NCBI RefSeq assembly: GCF_002973525.1
Contig: NZ_PVEN01000016.1
Coordinates: forward strand, 116,445 to 180,444
DNA: 64,000 bases
Reading direction: 5' to 3'
Source of the DNA: Paraburkholderia sp. BL21I4N1
GTDB lineage: Bacteria; Pseudomonadota; Gammaproteobacteria; Burkholderiales; Burkholderiaceae
Position 1 is the first letter of the stretch, and each line of letters starts with the position of its first letter. A program made the position numbers and the translations under genes. The notes beneath the pieces are model-generated. The model ran no database searches and had not been told where the DNA came from. It worked only from the letters and a program-made list of their open reading frames with translations. Shown here piece after piece: positions 1 through 8,327 of the stretch.

Positions 1-345
1 GTTGATTGCGTGCAGCACGTCCCAGCCGAGGCCGAGCTTTTCGAGCGCGCCGGGGCGGAGGTTTTCGATCACGACGTCGGCGTCGGCAGCGAGTCGTTTG
101 ACGATCTCGACACCGTCCGCCGATTTCAGATTCACGCAGATAGATTTTTTGTTGCGCGACTGCAGATACCACCAGAGCGAGGTGCCCTCGTGCAGCTTGC
201 GCCATTTGCGAAGTGGGTCGCCGGTGTCGGGCGCTTCGATCTTGATGACGTCGGCGCCGAATTCGGCCATGAGGCGCGCGGCGAACGGCGCGGCGATAAG
301 GGTTCCGATCTCGACGACGCGGATACCCTGAAGCGGTCCACCCAT
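1..345 (-). CDS. CoA transferase family III (CaiB/BaiF), N-terminal part
   Basis: The reverse strand from the ATG at 345 reads MGGPLQGIRVVEIGT, followed by an AAPFAARLMAEFGADVIKIE segment and the ENLRPGALEKLGL segment. These are the N-terminal Rossmann-like part of family III CoA transferases, which move CoA between carboxylic acids. Only 115 residues lie inside the window; the family is usually about 400, so the gene is cut by the window edge and not by mutation. It lies downstream of a LysR gene on the same strand, which often regulates such enzymes. The acid substrate cannot be told from this part. The start is preceded by GGGAGA inside an inverted repeat (351-382). Confidence 0.88.
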   Translation of the reverse strand, partial: MGGPLQGIRVVEIGTLIAAPFAARLMAEFGADVIKIEAPDTGDPLRKWRKLHEGTSLWWYLQSRNKKSICVNLKSADGVEIVKRLAADADVVIENLRPGALEKLGLGWDVLHAIN

Positions 346-350
346 ATTGC

Positions 351-382
351 TGTCTCCCAAGCGGGTTTCGTGTTGGGAGACA
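351..382 (-). promoter_or_regulatory. Perfect inverted repeat covering the ribosome-binding site of the CoA transferase gene
   Basis: TGTCTCCCAA (351-360) and TTGGGAGACA (373-382) are exact reverse complements with a 12-base loop. On the transcript the 3' arm holds GGGAGA about 8 bases before the ATG at 345, so a folded stem would hide the ribosome-binding site. The same palindrome could instead be an operator for the neighbouring LysR protein, or a terminator of the upstream LysR gene, although no T-run follows. Confidence 0.5.
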
Positions 383-466
383 GCTTAGAAGCGGCGCGAC
401 GGCGTCGTCCAACCGCAATTCGCCAACGACCGTTCGCGAACGGCGAACGCTCGGTGTCAGATCACG

Positions 467-1429
467 TCAGGCGGCGGCCGGCGGGGTGTCGGGGGAGACT
501 TGGGCCGGCCGGCCCTCGGCGGCTTCGACCGAACGCAGATGGTCGAACAGCAGGCGACTCACCGGCGACAGCGCCTCGACATCCCGCACCACCAGGATCA
601 GGCTGCGTTCGGACCAATCGTCTTCGAGCGGCGCGCCGATCAGACCCAACGGGCGGCCCATCAGTTGATACACCTTGAGCGGCAGAACGCCCACGCCCAT
701 GCCCGCCTGCACCATGCGGCAAACCGCGTCGAAGCCCGGCACGTGGATGCGCAGTCGCAGCGCCTTGCCCGCCTGACGCGCGGCCAAATGGGTGCGAGCA
801 TTGATCGAACTCGCGGCGTGCAGGCCGACGTGATCGCCGTCCAGCGTTTCGGCAAAAGCCACGCTGGTACGTCCCGCCAGCGGATGATCGTCGCGCATCA
901 CGAGAATCAGCGAATCGTGCCGATAGTGCGCGACGTGCAGATCGCGCGTATCGGCCTCGCCGGAACAGATGCCGAGATCCGCCAGGCTGTCGTCGATCGC
1001 TTCGACCACGCCGCCGCTCGGCCGCTCTTCCAGGTCGAGTTTGACGCGCTCGTGCTGCAACTGGAACGCACGCAAATCCTCAGGCAAAAATTCGACGATC
1101 GCCGACAGGTTGGCCATCATCCGCACATAGCCGCGCACGCCGCTTGCATGACCGGCCAGTTCGATGCCGATATTCTCGATGTCGCGCATCACGCGACGCG
1201 CGTGGTGCAGCAGCGTTTCACCCGCCGGCGTAAGCGTCATGCCGCGCGCGTTGCGTTGAAACAGCGTGGCGCCGATCGTCTGTTCGAGTTCGAGCAGACG
1301 CTTGCTGGCGGCGGAGACGGCGATCGCTTCCCGCTCGGCGGCACGTGTGAGCGTGCCTTCCTCGTAGACGGCGAGGAAGAGATGAAGCGTGGTGAGGTCG
1401 AGCCTTCGCAGAAGGTTTTTGATGGCCAT
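467..1429 (-). CDS. LysR-family transcriptional regulator
   Basis: This 320-residue protein begins MAIKNLLRRLDLTTLHLFLA and has the LysR winged helix-turn-helix in residues about 8-70 (TRAAEREAIAVSAASKRL, then TLFQRNARGMTLTPAG). A substrate-binding domain fills residues about 95-300. Length is normal for the family. It lies upstream of the CoA transferase gene on the same strand, which makes that gene its most likely target. The effector is unknown. The C-terminus is a short Pro/Ala tail. Confidence 0.9.
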   Translation of the reverse strand: MAIKNLLRRLDLTTLHLFLAVYEEGTLTRAAEREAIAVSAASKRLLELEQTIGATLFQRNARGMTLTPAGETLLHHARRVMRDIENIGIELAGHASGVRGYVRMMANLSAIVEFLPEDLRAFQLQHERVKLDLEERPSGGVVEAIDDSLADLGICSGEADTRDLHVAHYRHDSLILVMRDDHPLAGRTSVAFAETLDGDHVGLHAASSINARTHLAARQAGKALRLRIHVPGFDAVCRMVQAGMGVGVLPLKVYQLMGRPLGLIGAPLEDDWSERSLILVVRDVEALSPVSRLLFDHLRSVEAAEGRPAQVSPDTPPAAA

Positions 1430-1660
1430 GGCGGGGCGCCGCGTGGTTGTGCGATCCGGCTATTCTGACGCCAGATGCGGAAACGGGTGTGGTCGCTGTT
1501 GGATTGGAACACGCGCCATGCGGATGCACGTGCGCGTGCATGCCTGCGCGTGACCTCGGGGCATCAGTCGAATTACACTCTGCCACACGCAATGTGCCCA
1601 ACCCATCGCGCCAACCGCCGCGGCTAGCGGATGCCGTCCATCGTCAAAGGAAGTCTTTCG

Positions 1661-2623
1661 ATGTCTACCGTCGCGATCGCGATCTTTCCCGGCGTCCAGG
1701 CGCTCGACGTCGCCGGCCCCGTCGACGTGTTTTCCGAAGCCAATCGCTTCATTGCACCGGCCGCCCGCTACGAGGTCAAGCTGATCAGTGCCGAGGCAGC
1801 GCCGCTGCGCGCGTCCAATGGCATGACGCTCGTTGCCGATACAACCTTCGGCGAGGCGCGCCGCCCGTTCGATCTGGCGTTGATCGCCGGCGGCCCGGCG
1901 CTGCCGGACAGCGAGGCGCTAGACGACCGCTTGCTGGAATGGCTGACGACAGTCGCCGCGCGATGCGACCGTTACGGCTCGATCTGCACCGGCGCATTCG
2001 CGCTCGGCCATGCCGGCTTGCTTGACGAATGCAACGTCACCACGCACTGGCAGCACGCCGCGCAACTGGCGGCGCAATTTCCGAAAGCGCGCGTCGACTT
2101 CGACCGTATCTATCTGCGCGACGGACCGCTCGTCACCTCGGCGGGCGTGACGGCCGGCATCGATCTGTCGCTCGCACTAGTGGCCGAAGACCACGGTCCG
2201 CACACGGCACTGGCCGTCGCCAAACGACTGGTGGTGTTCGCACAGCGCCAGGGCGGCCAGTCGCAATTCAGTCCGTATCTCACCGCCCCAGCCGACGAAA
2301 CCTCGCCCGTCGCCAAGGTGCAAGCGCACGTCATGGAGCGGATTCGCGAGAGCTTCACGGTCAAGCAACTGGCGGACGTCGCGGGCATGAGCGCACGCAA
2401 CTTCGCACGCGTGTTCGTGCAGGAGACGCAGGTCACGCCGCACGAATTCGTCGAACGCGCGCGTGTGGATGCGGCGCGCAAACTGCTCGAAAGCAGCGGC
2501 GCGGCGCTCAAGACGATCGCCTACGACTGCGGTTTCGGCACGGCGGACCGCATGCGGATCGTCTTCACCAAACGAATCGGCGCGACGCCGATGCAGTATC
2601 GCGAGCGCTTCCGCTCCAGTTGA
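1661..2623 (+). CDS. GlxA-like AraC-family regulator with DJ-1/PfpI domain
   Basis: The N-terminal half (about residues 1-180) is a DJ-1/PfpI-type fold (FPGVQALDVAGPVDVFSEA; GSICTGAFALGHAGLL, the nucleophile-elbow region with Cys). The C-terminal 100 residues are an AraC helix-turn-helix pair (QLADVAGMSARNFARVF; AYDCGFGTADRMRIVF). This architecture is that of GlxA/FtrA regulators. I chose the ATG at 1661 over the one at 1631 because AAAGGAAG lies 7 bases ahead of it and MSTVAIAIFPGVQ is the normal family start. The next gene, an SDR on the same strand 109 bases on, may be a target. Confidence 0.9.
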   Translation: MSTVAIAIFPGVQALDVAGPVDVFSEANRFIAPAARYEVKLISAEAAPLRASNGMTLVADTTFGEARRPFDLALIAGGPALPDSEALDDRLLEWLTTVAARCDRYGSICTGAFALGHAGLLDECNVTTHWQHAAQLAAQFPKARVDFDRIYLRDGPLVTSAGVTAGIDLSLALVAEDHGPHTALAVAKRLVVFAQRQGGQSQFSPYLTAPADETSPVAKVQAHVMERIRESFTVKQLADVAGMSARNFARVFVQETQVTPHEFVERARVDAARKLLESSGAALKTIAYDCGFGTADRMRIVFTKRIGATPMQYRERFRSS

Positions 2624-2732
2624 GCGTTGAGCGTGCCGGTCGAGCCTGGCGCCGATGCAGCGCCGGCCGACGCGTATGAAACCCGCGTGAGAAAATAGCC
2701 GCCTCCCCAAGCCACCGATCTCAAGGAACGAC

Positions 2733-3491
2733 ATGACTCCCTCTTCTCCGATTCGCGCGATCGTCACCGGCCACACGCGCGGTCTGGGCGCCGCGCTCGC
2801 CGAGCAACTGCTCGCGCGCAACGTCGCGGTGCTGGGCCTGTCCCGCTCGCGTCACGCTACACTCAAGGCCCGCTTTCCCACGCAGCTCGAAGAAATCGAA
2901 TTGACGTTGGACGACCCCGCGCGCGTCGCGCAATGGATCGCGACCGACGCGCTGCATGCTTTCCTGAAAGGCGCGCAAACGGTGCTGCTGATCAACAACG
3001 CGGGCATGGTGCAGCCCATCGGACCGATCGAAGGCCAGGACCCGACGGCGATTGCCAGCGCGGTGAGCCTGAACGTCGCGACCCCGCTGATGCTGGCGAG
3101 CGCACTCGCGGCAGCCAGCAACGACGCCGCCGACCGGCGCATCGTCCATATTTCGAGCGGCGCGGCGCGCAATGCGTATCCTGGCTGGAGCATCTACTGC
3201 GCAACCAAGGCCGCGCTCGATCACCACGCGCGCGCCGTCGCGCTCGACGCGAATCGCGCGCTGCGGATCTGCAGCCTCGCGCCGGGCGTGATCGATACGA
3301 ATATGCAGGCAGAGATTCGCGGCAGCGGCACCGAGCAGTTCCCGCTGCGCGAAAAGTTCGAAGACCTCAAGCGCAACGGCCAGCTTGCGACGCCGGAACA
3401 GTGCGCAACCCAGTTGCTCGATTACGCACTGGGCGACAGCTTCGGCGACACGCCGGTCGCCGACATTCGCGAGATCGCGAAGGCGGTCTGA
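2733..3491 (+). CDS. Short-chain dehydrogenase/reductase, NAD(P)-dependent
   Basis: The 252-residue protein shows the classical SDR marks: cofactor loop TGHTRGLG near residue 13, NNAG near residue 87, and the catalytic YCATK near residue 153 after the serine of HISSGAA. The ending and general pattern resemble sepiapterin-reductase-like SDRs, but the substrate cannot be assigned. AAGGA lies 5 bases before the ATG. It follows the AraC-type regulator in the same direction and converges on a response regulator gene. Confidence 0.88.
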   Translation: MTPSSPIRAIVTGHTRGLGAALAEQLLARNVAVLGLSRSRHATLKARFPTQLEEIELTLDDPARVAQWIATDALHAFLKGAQTVLLINNAGMVQPIGPIEGQDPTAIASAVSLNVATPLMLASALAAASNDAADRRIVHISSGAARNAYPGWSIYCATKAALDHHARAVALDANRALRICSLAPGVIDTNMQAEIRGSGTEQFPLREKFEDLKRNGQLATPEQCATQLLDYALGDSFGDTPVADIREIAKAV

Positions 3492-3506
3492 CGCGCGCCG
3501 TCGGAG

Positions 3507-3527
3507 CTCCCGAAAACACTCACCTTT
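3507..3527 (-). repeat. Iteron copy, left orientation (outlying)
   Basis: CTCCCGAAAA-C-ACTCACCTTT, one mismatch from the 21-bp iteron seen throughout the window. It sits in the gap between two convergent genes, about 27 kb from repA. Written on the minus strand it reads AAAGGTGAG...CGGGAG, the opposite polarity to the copies next to repA. Confidence 0.8.
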
Positions 3528-3558
3528 GAGCGGATTCTGGCGCGGCCAGACACCCGCT

Positions 3559-4305
3559 TCACACGCCGGGCGCGACCATCGCGCCGCGCTCGGCCGCACC
3601 GATCTCACCGTGCGGCACGAACACATAGCCGCGCCCCCACACCGTTTGCACGTAACGCGGTTCGGAAGGATCCATCTCGATCAACCGACGCAACCGCCAG
3701 ATCGACACATCGAGACTGCGCCCTTGATGCACCACGCTGCTGCCGCGTAGTTGCTCGTTGAGTTGCACGCGCGTGAGCACAGTCATCGCGTGATTGACGA
3801 AGATCTTCAGCAACGCGAACTCGGAACTGCGCAGCGCGAAGCGCTCGTTATCGCGATGCAACTCGCGCGCGGAGAAGTTCAGCTCGCAGCGACCGAAGCG
3901 ATAAGGCGGCCGCGTTTCCGGCGCGCCCGGCGCAAGCGCGCCGCGCCGTCGCAGCAGCACACGGATACGCGCGAGCAGTTCGGCCGGATCGGCGGGCTTG
4001 CTCATGAAATCGTCAGCGCCCAGTTCAAGGCCAATCACCCGATCGATCGCCTTGCTGCCCTCCGACAGCAGAATCACCGGCACGTCATTACCGCTCAGGC
4101 GCAGGTCGCGCAACACCGCCAACCCGTCGCCATGCGGCGCGGAGATGTCGAGCACCAGCAACGCCGGCCGCTCCATCTCGACCACGTGCTTGAGACCGAT
4201 AACCGGGGGACGCGCGGACACCCCGCAGCCTTGCCCGCGCAACGATGCGCCCACCACGGCCGTCAAGCCGGCATCGGCGCCAACGAAAAGAATATGCTGA
4301 CTCAT
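3559..4305 (-). CDS. OmpR-family response regulator, orphan, atypical receiver
   Basis: From the ATG at 4305 (MSQHILFVGADAG) the protein is 248 residues: a receiver domain (about 1-115) and an OmpR/PhoB winged-helix domain (about 140-235, ending in the RLRRLIEMDP...VQTVWGRGYVF motif). The phospho-acceptor (LLVLDIS) and the KP motif (FMSKPAD) are present. However, the usual acidic pair after beta-1 (xxDDD) is replaced by VGAD, so magnesium binding and phosphorylation may be weak. No histidine kinase gene is adjacent. A longer reading from 4449 exists but its first 48 residues look non-coding. Confidence 0.85.
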   Translation of the reverse strand: MSQHILFVGADAGLTAVVGASLRGQGCGVSARPPVIGLKHVVEMERPALLVLDISAPHGDGLAVLRDLRLSGNDVPVILLSEGSKAIDRVIGLELGADDFMSKPADPAELLARIRVLLRRRGALAPGAPETRPPYRFGRCELNFSARELHRDNERFALRSSEFALLKIFVNHAMTVLTRVQLNEQLRGSSVVHQGRSLDVSIWRLRRLIEMDPSEPRYVQTVWGRGYVFVPHGEIGAAERGAMVAPGV

Positions 4306-4523
4306 CCAACTGATTCCAGGAGACGATCGTTTTTCAGAGACAGGGTTCGGCTTGCAGGTATAGCGAAGCCGCAGACTTTGTCGTCCGCGTCGCCATCTTC
4401 CCTGTATGCGGCTCATCTCAAAACGCGGAACAGCCCCCAAGGTTGGCAATTTCTTCCCAACTCTTTCAATCTGGAACGTGGTATGGGATTGCGCGCGTGC
4501 CGCGCGCCGATGTACAAGACATG

Positions 4524-4692
4524 CTCCCGAAAAACCTCACCTTTGATTCGGAGCGGCTGGGGCCAAGCGCAAGGTGGGGTTTACGTAGCTCCCGAAAACC
4601 CTCACCTTTCGAGCGTGGGGGCAGGGCGCAAAGGCATGCTGGGCGTGGCGCGAGGGGGCGGAAAGAGGCCACTCCCGCAAACCCTCACCTTT
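4524..4692 (-). repeat. Three iteron copies, left orientation
   Basis: Copies at 4524-4544, 4589-4609 and 4672-4692 match CTCCCGAAAA-n-CCTCACCTTT with zero or one mismatch; start-to-start spacings are 65 and 83. They fill most of the 491-base gap 4306-4796, in which I see no gene. All three have the same polarity. Confidence 0.85.
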
Positions 4693-4796
4693 ATAGGCGC
4701 TGGGGTAATTTGCATACCCAGGTAAGAAACCGCGACGGCAGCGGATGTTTGGCCGCCAGATGCTTCAGCGTGAACCACGGCCCATACCGTTTTCGC

Positions 4797-5705
4797 TCAC
4801 GCCTCACTCATGGGTTGTTTGAGCAGAACGCGGACGATCTGCGAAATGTCCTCGTCGCCAAGTCCTTGCTCCACCGCTTCCTGCAATAGCTTGCGCACTT
4901 CGCCGACCGCTCGCAGCGGCGCATGCGATTCGCGCGCCAATTCGGCGACCGCGTCGAGATCCTTCAGCATGGTCCTGATCGTGCCCGACGGATTCGACGG
5001 TGGCGTGAGCATCCGCGGCAACAGGGTTTGCAGCGGCACCGAATCGGCCCAGCCGCCTTGCAATGCGGCGGCCATCGACGCCGCGTCGATACCCGTGCGT
5101 TGCGCGAGTACGCACGCTTCGGCAATACCCGCGATAGTCGTCGCGACGATCGCCTGATTGGCGAGTTTGGTCGCCTGTCCGGCACCGCTCGCACCCATGC
5201 GCGTCACACGCGAGGCATACGCGCGCAGCAACGGCTCGACGGCGGCGATCTCCATCGCGTCGCCGCCGCATAGGATGGCGAGCGTGCCCGCCGCGGCGCC
5301 TGCCGTGCCGCCCGACACCGGCGCATCGATCCACGCGCCGCCGGTCAACTCATGCCATCGCTGCGCAAACTGCCGTGACTGTTTGGGTGCGATGGTCGAG
5401 TGATCGATCAGAAAGCGTGGCGCGCGAGCCGCCCGCGCGAGTCCTTCGGCGCCGAACACGACCTCTTCGACGGCGCGCGCATCGCCGAGGCACAGCATCA
5501 CCACGTCGCTGCGCGCGGCCAACAGCATGGGTGAGTCATCGACTACCGCGCCATGCGCCTCAAGGTGCGCCAACTTCGCCGCCGAGCGGTTCCACACGCG
5601 CAACGCATGGCCGGCCGCGAGCAGTCGCCAGGCCATCGGTTCGCCCATCTTGCCGATTCCGCAGAAGCCGACGCGCGGCGCTTCAGGCAAACCGTCATGG
5701 CTCAT
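4797..5705 (-). CDS. 3-hydroxyisobutyrate dehydrogenase-family oxidoreductase
   Basis: The 302-residue protein has the N-terminal NAD(P) site GFCGIGKMGEPMAWRL, the substrate-side motif DHSTIAP, the glycine-rich DAPVSGGTAGAAAGTL and the catalytic lysine in GAGQATKLANQ. This is the beta-hydroxyacid dehydrogenase family (3-hydroxyisobutyrate, tartronate semialdehyde or related acids). It is the last gene of a four-gene operon and overlaps the dehydratase gene by 4 bases (ATGA-type). The neighbours suggest reduction or oxidation of a hydroxy-acid from sugar-acid breakdown. The exact substrate is inferred, not shown. Confidence 0.85.
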   Translation of the reverse strand: MSHDGLPEAPRVGFCGIGKMGEPMAWRLLAAGHALRVWNRSAAKLAHLEAHGAVVDDSPMLLAARSDVVMLCLGDARAVEEVVFGAEGLARAARAPRFLIDHSTIAPKQSRQFAQRWHELTGGAWIDAPVSGGTAGAAAGTLAILCGGDAMEIAAVEPLLRAYASRVTRMGASGAGQATKLANQAIVATTIAGIAEACVLAQRTGIDAASMAAALQGGWADSVPLQTLLPRMLTPPSNPSGTIRTMLKDLDAVAELARESHAPLRAVGEVRKLLQEAVEQGLGDEDISQIVRVLLKQPMSEA

Positions 5706-7429
5706 GCCTCCTCCTCGCCGATCGACGCCTCATACGGCCACTCGACCGCGCCCGAATGCGTCACCGCGCCGAGATTCGCCGGCCGCACCAGCGCTTCGTA
5801 TTTCTCCAGCACGCCGCCCAGATGTCCGCGCGTGAAGGGCATCGCCTCCGCGCTGCGACGGGCGAGTTCCGCTTCGCTCAGCTCGACGTCGAGCGTGCCT
5901 TTGTGCGCGTCGATATGAATCCGGTCACCGTCTTTCAGCAAACGAATCGGGCCGCCGGCGGCTGCCTCCGGCCCGACGTAGCCGATGCACATGCCCCGCG
6001 TCGCACCGGAAAAGCGGCCGTCGGTCAACAACGCGACTTTCTCGCCCATGCCCTGCCCGTAGATCGCCGCCGTCACGCTGAGCATCTCGCGCATGCCGGG
6101 ACCGCCCTTCGGCCCTTCGTTGCGGATCACCAGCACGTCGCCTTCCCGATAGGTGCGCTTCGAGACGACCGACATGCATGCTTCTTCGGTTTCGAACACG
6201 CGCGCGGTGCCGCTGAAGACCAGTGATTTCAATCCTGCGGTTTTCAGACAGGCGCCGTCCGGTGCGAGGTTACCGCGCAGGACAACCAGCCCCGCGTTCT
6301 CGCTCAACGGCTCGTTGTGCGCACGCACGACGCGGCCATCCGGACCCGCGAAAGCCTTCAACGCGACGTCGAGCGTTTCGCCGGTTTGCGTCAGCGTATC
6401 GCCGTGCAGATAGCCGCCGGCAAGCAACGCGTTCAAGACGGCCGGCACGCCGCCGACGTGGTACAGATCGAGCGCGAGATAGCGGCCGCCCGGCTGCAGA
6501 TCGCCGATCAACGGTGTGCGCGCGAGCACCTCGGAAACGTCGTCGAGCGTAAAGCGGATCCCTGCTTCATGCGCGATCGCCGGAATATGCAGCGCGGCAT
6601 TGGTCGAACCACCGGTCGCCGCGACCGCGGCGCATGCATTCTCCAGGCTCTTGCGCGTGACCAGATCGCGCGGCAGCGGACCGCCGTGCTTCAGCGTGTT
6701 CATCACCGTTTCGCCGGCGCGGCGCGCAATCGCAATGCGCTCGCTATACACGGCCGGCACCATCGCCGAACCGAGCGGCGCGAGACCGAGCGTTTCGGCC
6801 ACCATCGCCATGGTGTTCGCGGTGAACTGGCCCGGGCACGAACCCGCGCCCGGCGTGCAGCGTTTTTCGATGCCGCGCAGCGTGTCGAGCGATAGGTCAC
6901 CGCGTTGCGCCGCGCCCACGGCTTCGATCGCGGTCAGAATCGTGGCCTGTGTGCCGTCCGGCGCGATGCCCGGCAACATCGTGCCGCCGAACAGAAACAC
7001 GCCTGGCACGTTGACCCGCACCATGCCCATCAGAATGCCGGGCAACGTCTTGTCGCAACCGGCCACGCCGACGAACGCGTCATAGCAATGCGCGCGCACG
7101 AACACCTCGACGCTATCTGCAATGATCTCGCGCGACACAAGGCTAAAGCGCATGCCGGAATGATTCATGGACGTGCCATCCGACACCGAAATCGCCGATC
7201 CGCGAATCGGCACGCCGCCGCCTGCTGCCACGCCGAGTCGAACGTTGTCGGAGACCGCGGCGAGCGACATCGAGCACGGTGTGTTTTCGCCGAACGTATC
7301 GACGATCGCGACGAACGGTTTCTCGATCGCGGCATCGTCCATGCCGGTCGCGCGCAGAAACGCGCGATGCGGCGTGCGCGTGACGCCTTCGGTCACGGTA
7401 CGCGAGCGGTGTTTGTGGAGATTGCTCAT
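5702..7429 (-). CDS. IlvD/Edd-family dehydratase
   Basis: The 575-residue protein carries the family marks: SDGTSMNHSGMRFSL, GCDKTLPG and CPGQFTANTM. The cysteines in ENTPCS, GCDK and SCPG are the expected Fe-S ligands. The family includes dihydroxy-acid dehydratase (IlvD) and aldonate dehydratases for xylonate or arabonate. The genomic setting (MFS transporter, SDR, hydroxyacid dehydrogenase, divergent LysR) fits catabolism of a sugar acid better than branched-chain amino-acid synthesis. I therefore leave the symbol blank. Length is within the 550-620 range of the family. Confidence 0.85.
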   Translation of the reverse strand: MSNLHKHRSRTVTEGVTRTPHRAFLRATGMDDAAIEKPFVAIVDTFGENTPCSMSLAAVSDNVRLGVAAGGGVPIRGSAISVSDGTSMNHSGMRFSLVSREIIADSVEVFVRAHCYDAFVGVAGCDKTLPGILMGMVRVNVPGVFLFGGTMLPGIAPDGTQATILTAIEAVGAAQRGDLSLDTLRGIEKRCTPGAGSCPGQFTANTMAMVAETLGLAPLGSAMVPAVYSERIAIARRAGETVMNTLKHGGPLPRDLVTRKSLENACAAVAATGGSTNAALHIPAIAHEAGIRFTLDDVSEVLARTPLIGDLQPGGRYLALDLYHVGGVPAVLNALLAGGYLHGDTLTQTGETLDVALKAFAGPDGRVVRAHNEPLSENAGLVVLRGNLAPDGACLKTAGLKSLVFSGTARVFETEEACMSVVSKRTYREGDVLVIRNEGPKGGPGMREMLSVTAAIYGQGMGEKVALLTDGRFSGATRGMCIGYVGPEAAAGGPIRLLKDGDRIHIDAHKGTLDVELSEAELARRSAEAMPFTRGHLGGVLEKYEALVRPANLGAVTHSGAVEWPYEASIGEEEA

Positions 7430-7506
7430 GGTGGGTCCTGTGCGTGTGTTGGGCGGTACGGAGCTGTGCGGTTCGGTGCGTTGCGGTGGGCCTAGGCCGC
7501 CGTCGC

Positions 7507-7546
7507 TTCAACCGGTTTCAACCGGTTTCAACCGGCTTCAGCCGTT
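7507..7546. repeat. Short tandem repeat, 10-bp unit
   Basis: TTCAACCGGT occurs at 7507-7516 and 7517-7526, then TTCAACCGGC and TTCAGCCGTT. The fourth, degenerate unit overlaps the last codons of the SDR gene. It lies in the 108-base gap between the SDR and dehydratase genes of the same operon. Confidence 0.75.
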
Positions 7547-8317
7547 CAACAGCAAGCCGTTCTCCGCAGCGATCACCTGGCCGGTCATCGCCGGTGCATG
7601 CGCAACGATGAACCATGCGAGGTCCGCGATCTCGCCGGGCTGCGACACGCGCTTGAGCGGCGCGACCTCGGTCATGCTGTCGACGATCTTCGCGTAGGCC
7701 GCTTCACCGAGCACGCGGCGCGGCAAGCCGTCGTCCACCATGCCTGGGGCCAGCGCATTCACGCGAATATGGGGCGCCAGATTTCGGGCCAACGAGAGCG
7801 TCAGCGCGTTGACGGCGCCCTTCGACGCCGCGTAGGCGATGGACGACCCCGTGCCGTTCAGCGAGGCCAGCGACGAGATATTGATCACCGACGTGCTGTG
7901 CGACGAAGTCGACGATTCGCGCAGCACGGGCACCGCGGCACGCGTCATCTGAAACATGCCGATCAGGTTCACCCGATACACGCGCTCGAACTCCATGTCG
8001 TCGACGGCAGCGAGATCGCCGTGCGGGATAAAACGCGTCGTCCCCGCGCAGTTGATCAACGCGTCGACGCGCCGCCACTGCTTCGCCACCGTACCGATGG
8101 CCTTCACACAGTCGGCGTCGGAACCCACGTCGGCGTCGAAGATCAGCGTCTCGGCGCCGAGCCGTCGGCATTGCGCTTCGACGGCCAAGGCGGCGTCGCG
8201 CGTGCTGTCGTCGAAATTACCCAGCGCCACCGCCCAGCCGGCGCCCGCGAAGCGCAACGCGGTCGCCGCGCCGATACCGGTCGCCGCACCGGTGACCATA
8301 CAAACCTGCTGCGTCAT
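7538..8317 (-). CDS. Short-chain dehydrogenase/reductase of the sugar-acid operon
   Basis: A 259-residue classical SDR: TGAATGIGAAT at residues 9-19, NCAG near 90, ISSLASLNG with the catalytic serine near 148 and YAASK near 161. It starts 10 bases after the MFS gene ends, with GGGGAGCAGG ahead of the ATG, so the two are probably translated from one message. In this operon it likely oxidises a sugar or hydroxy-acid before the IlvD/Edd dehydratase step. This is inference from order, as the sequence does not fix the substrate. Confidence 0.87.
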   Translation of the reverse strand: MTQQVCMVTGAATGIGAATALRFAGAGWAVALGNFDDSTRDAALAVEAQCRRLGAETLIFDADVGSDADCVKAIGTVAKQWRRVDALINCAGTTRFIPHGDLAAVDDMEFERVYRVNLIGMFQMTRAAVPVLRESSTSSHSTSVINISSLASLNGTGSSIAYAASKGAVNALTLSLARNLAPHIRVNALAPGMVDDGLPRRVLGEAAYAKIVDSMTEVAPLKRVSQPGEIADLAWFIVAHAPAMTGQVIAAENGLLLNG

Positions 8318-8327
8318 CCTGCTCCCC

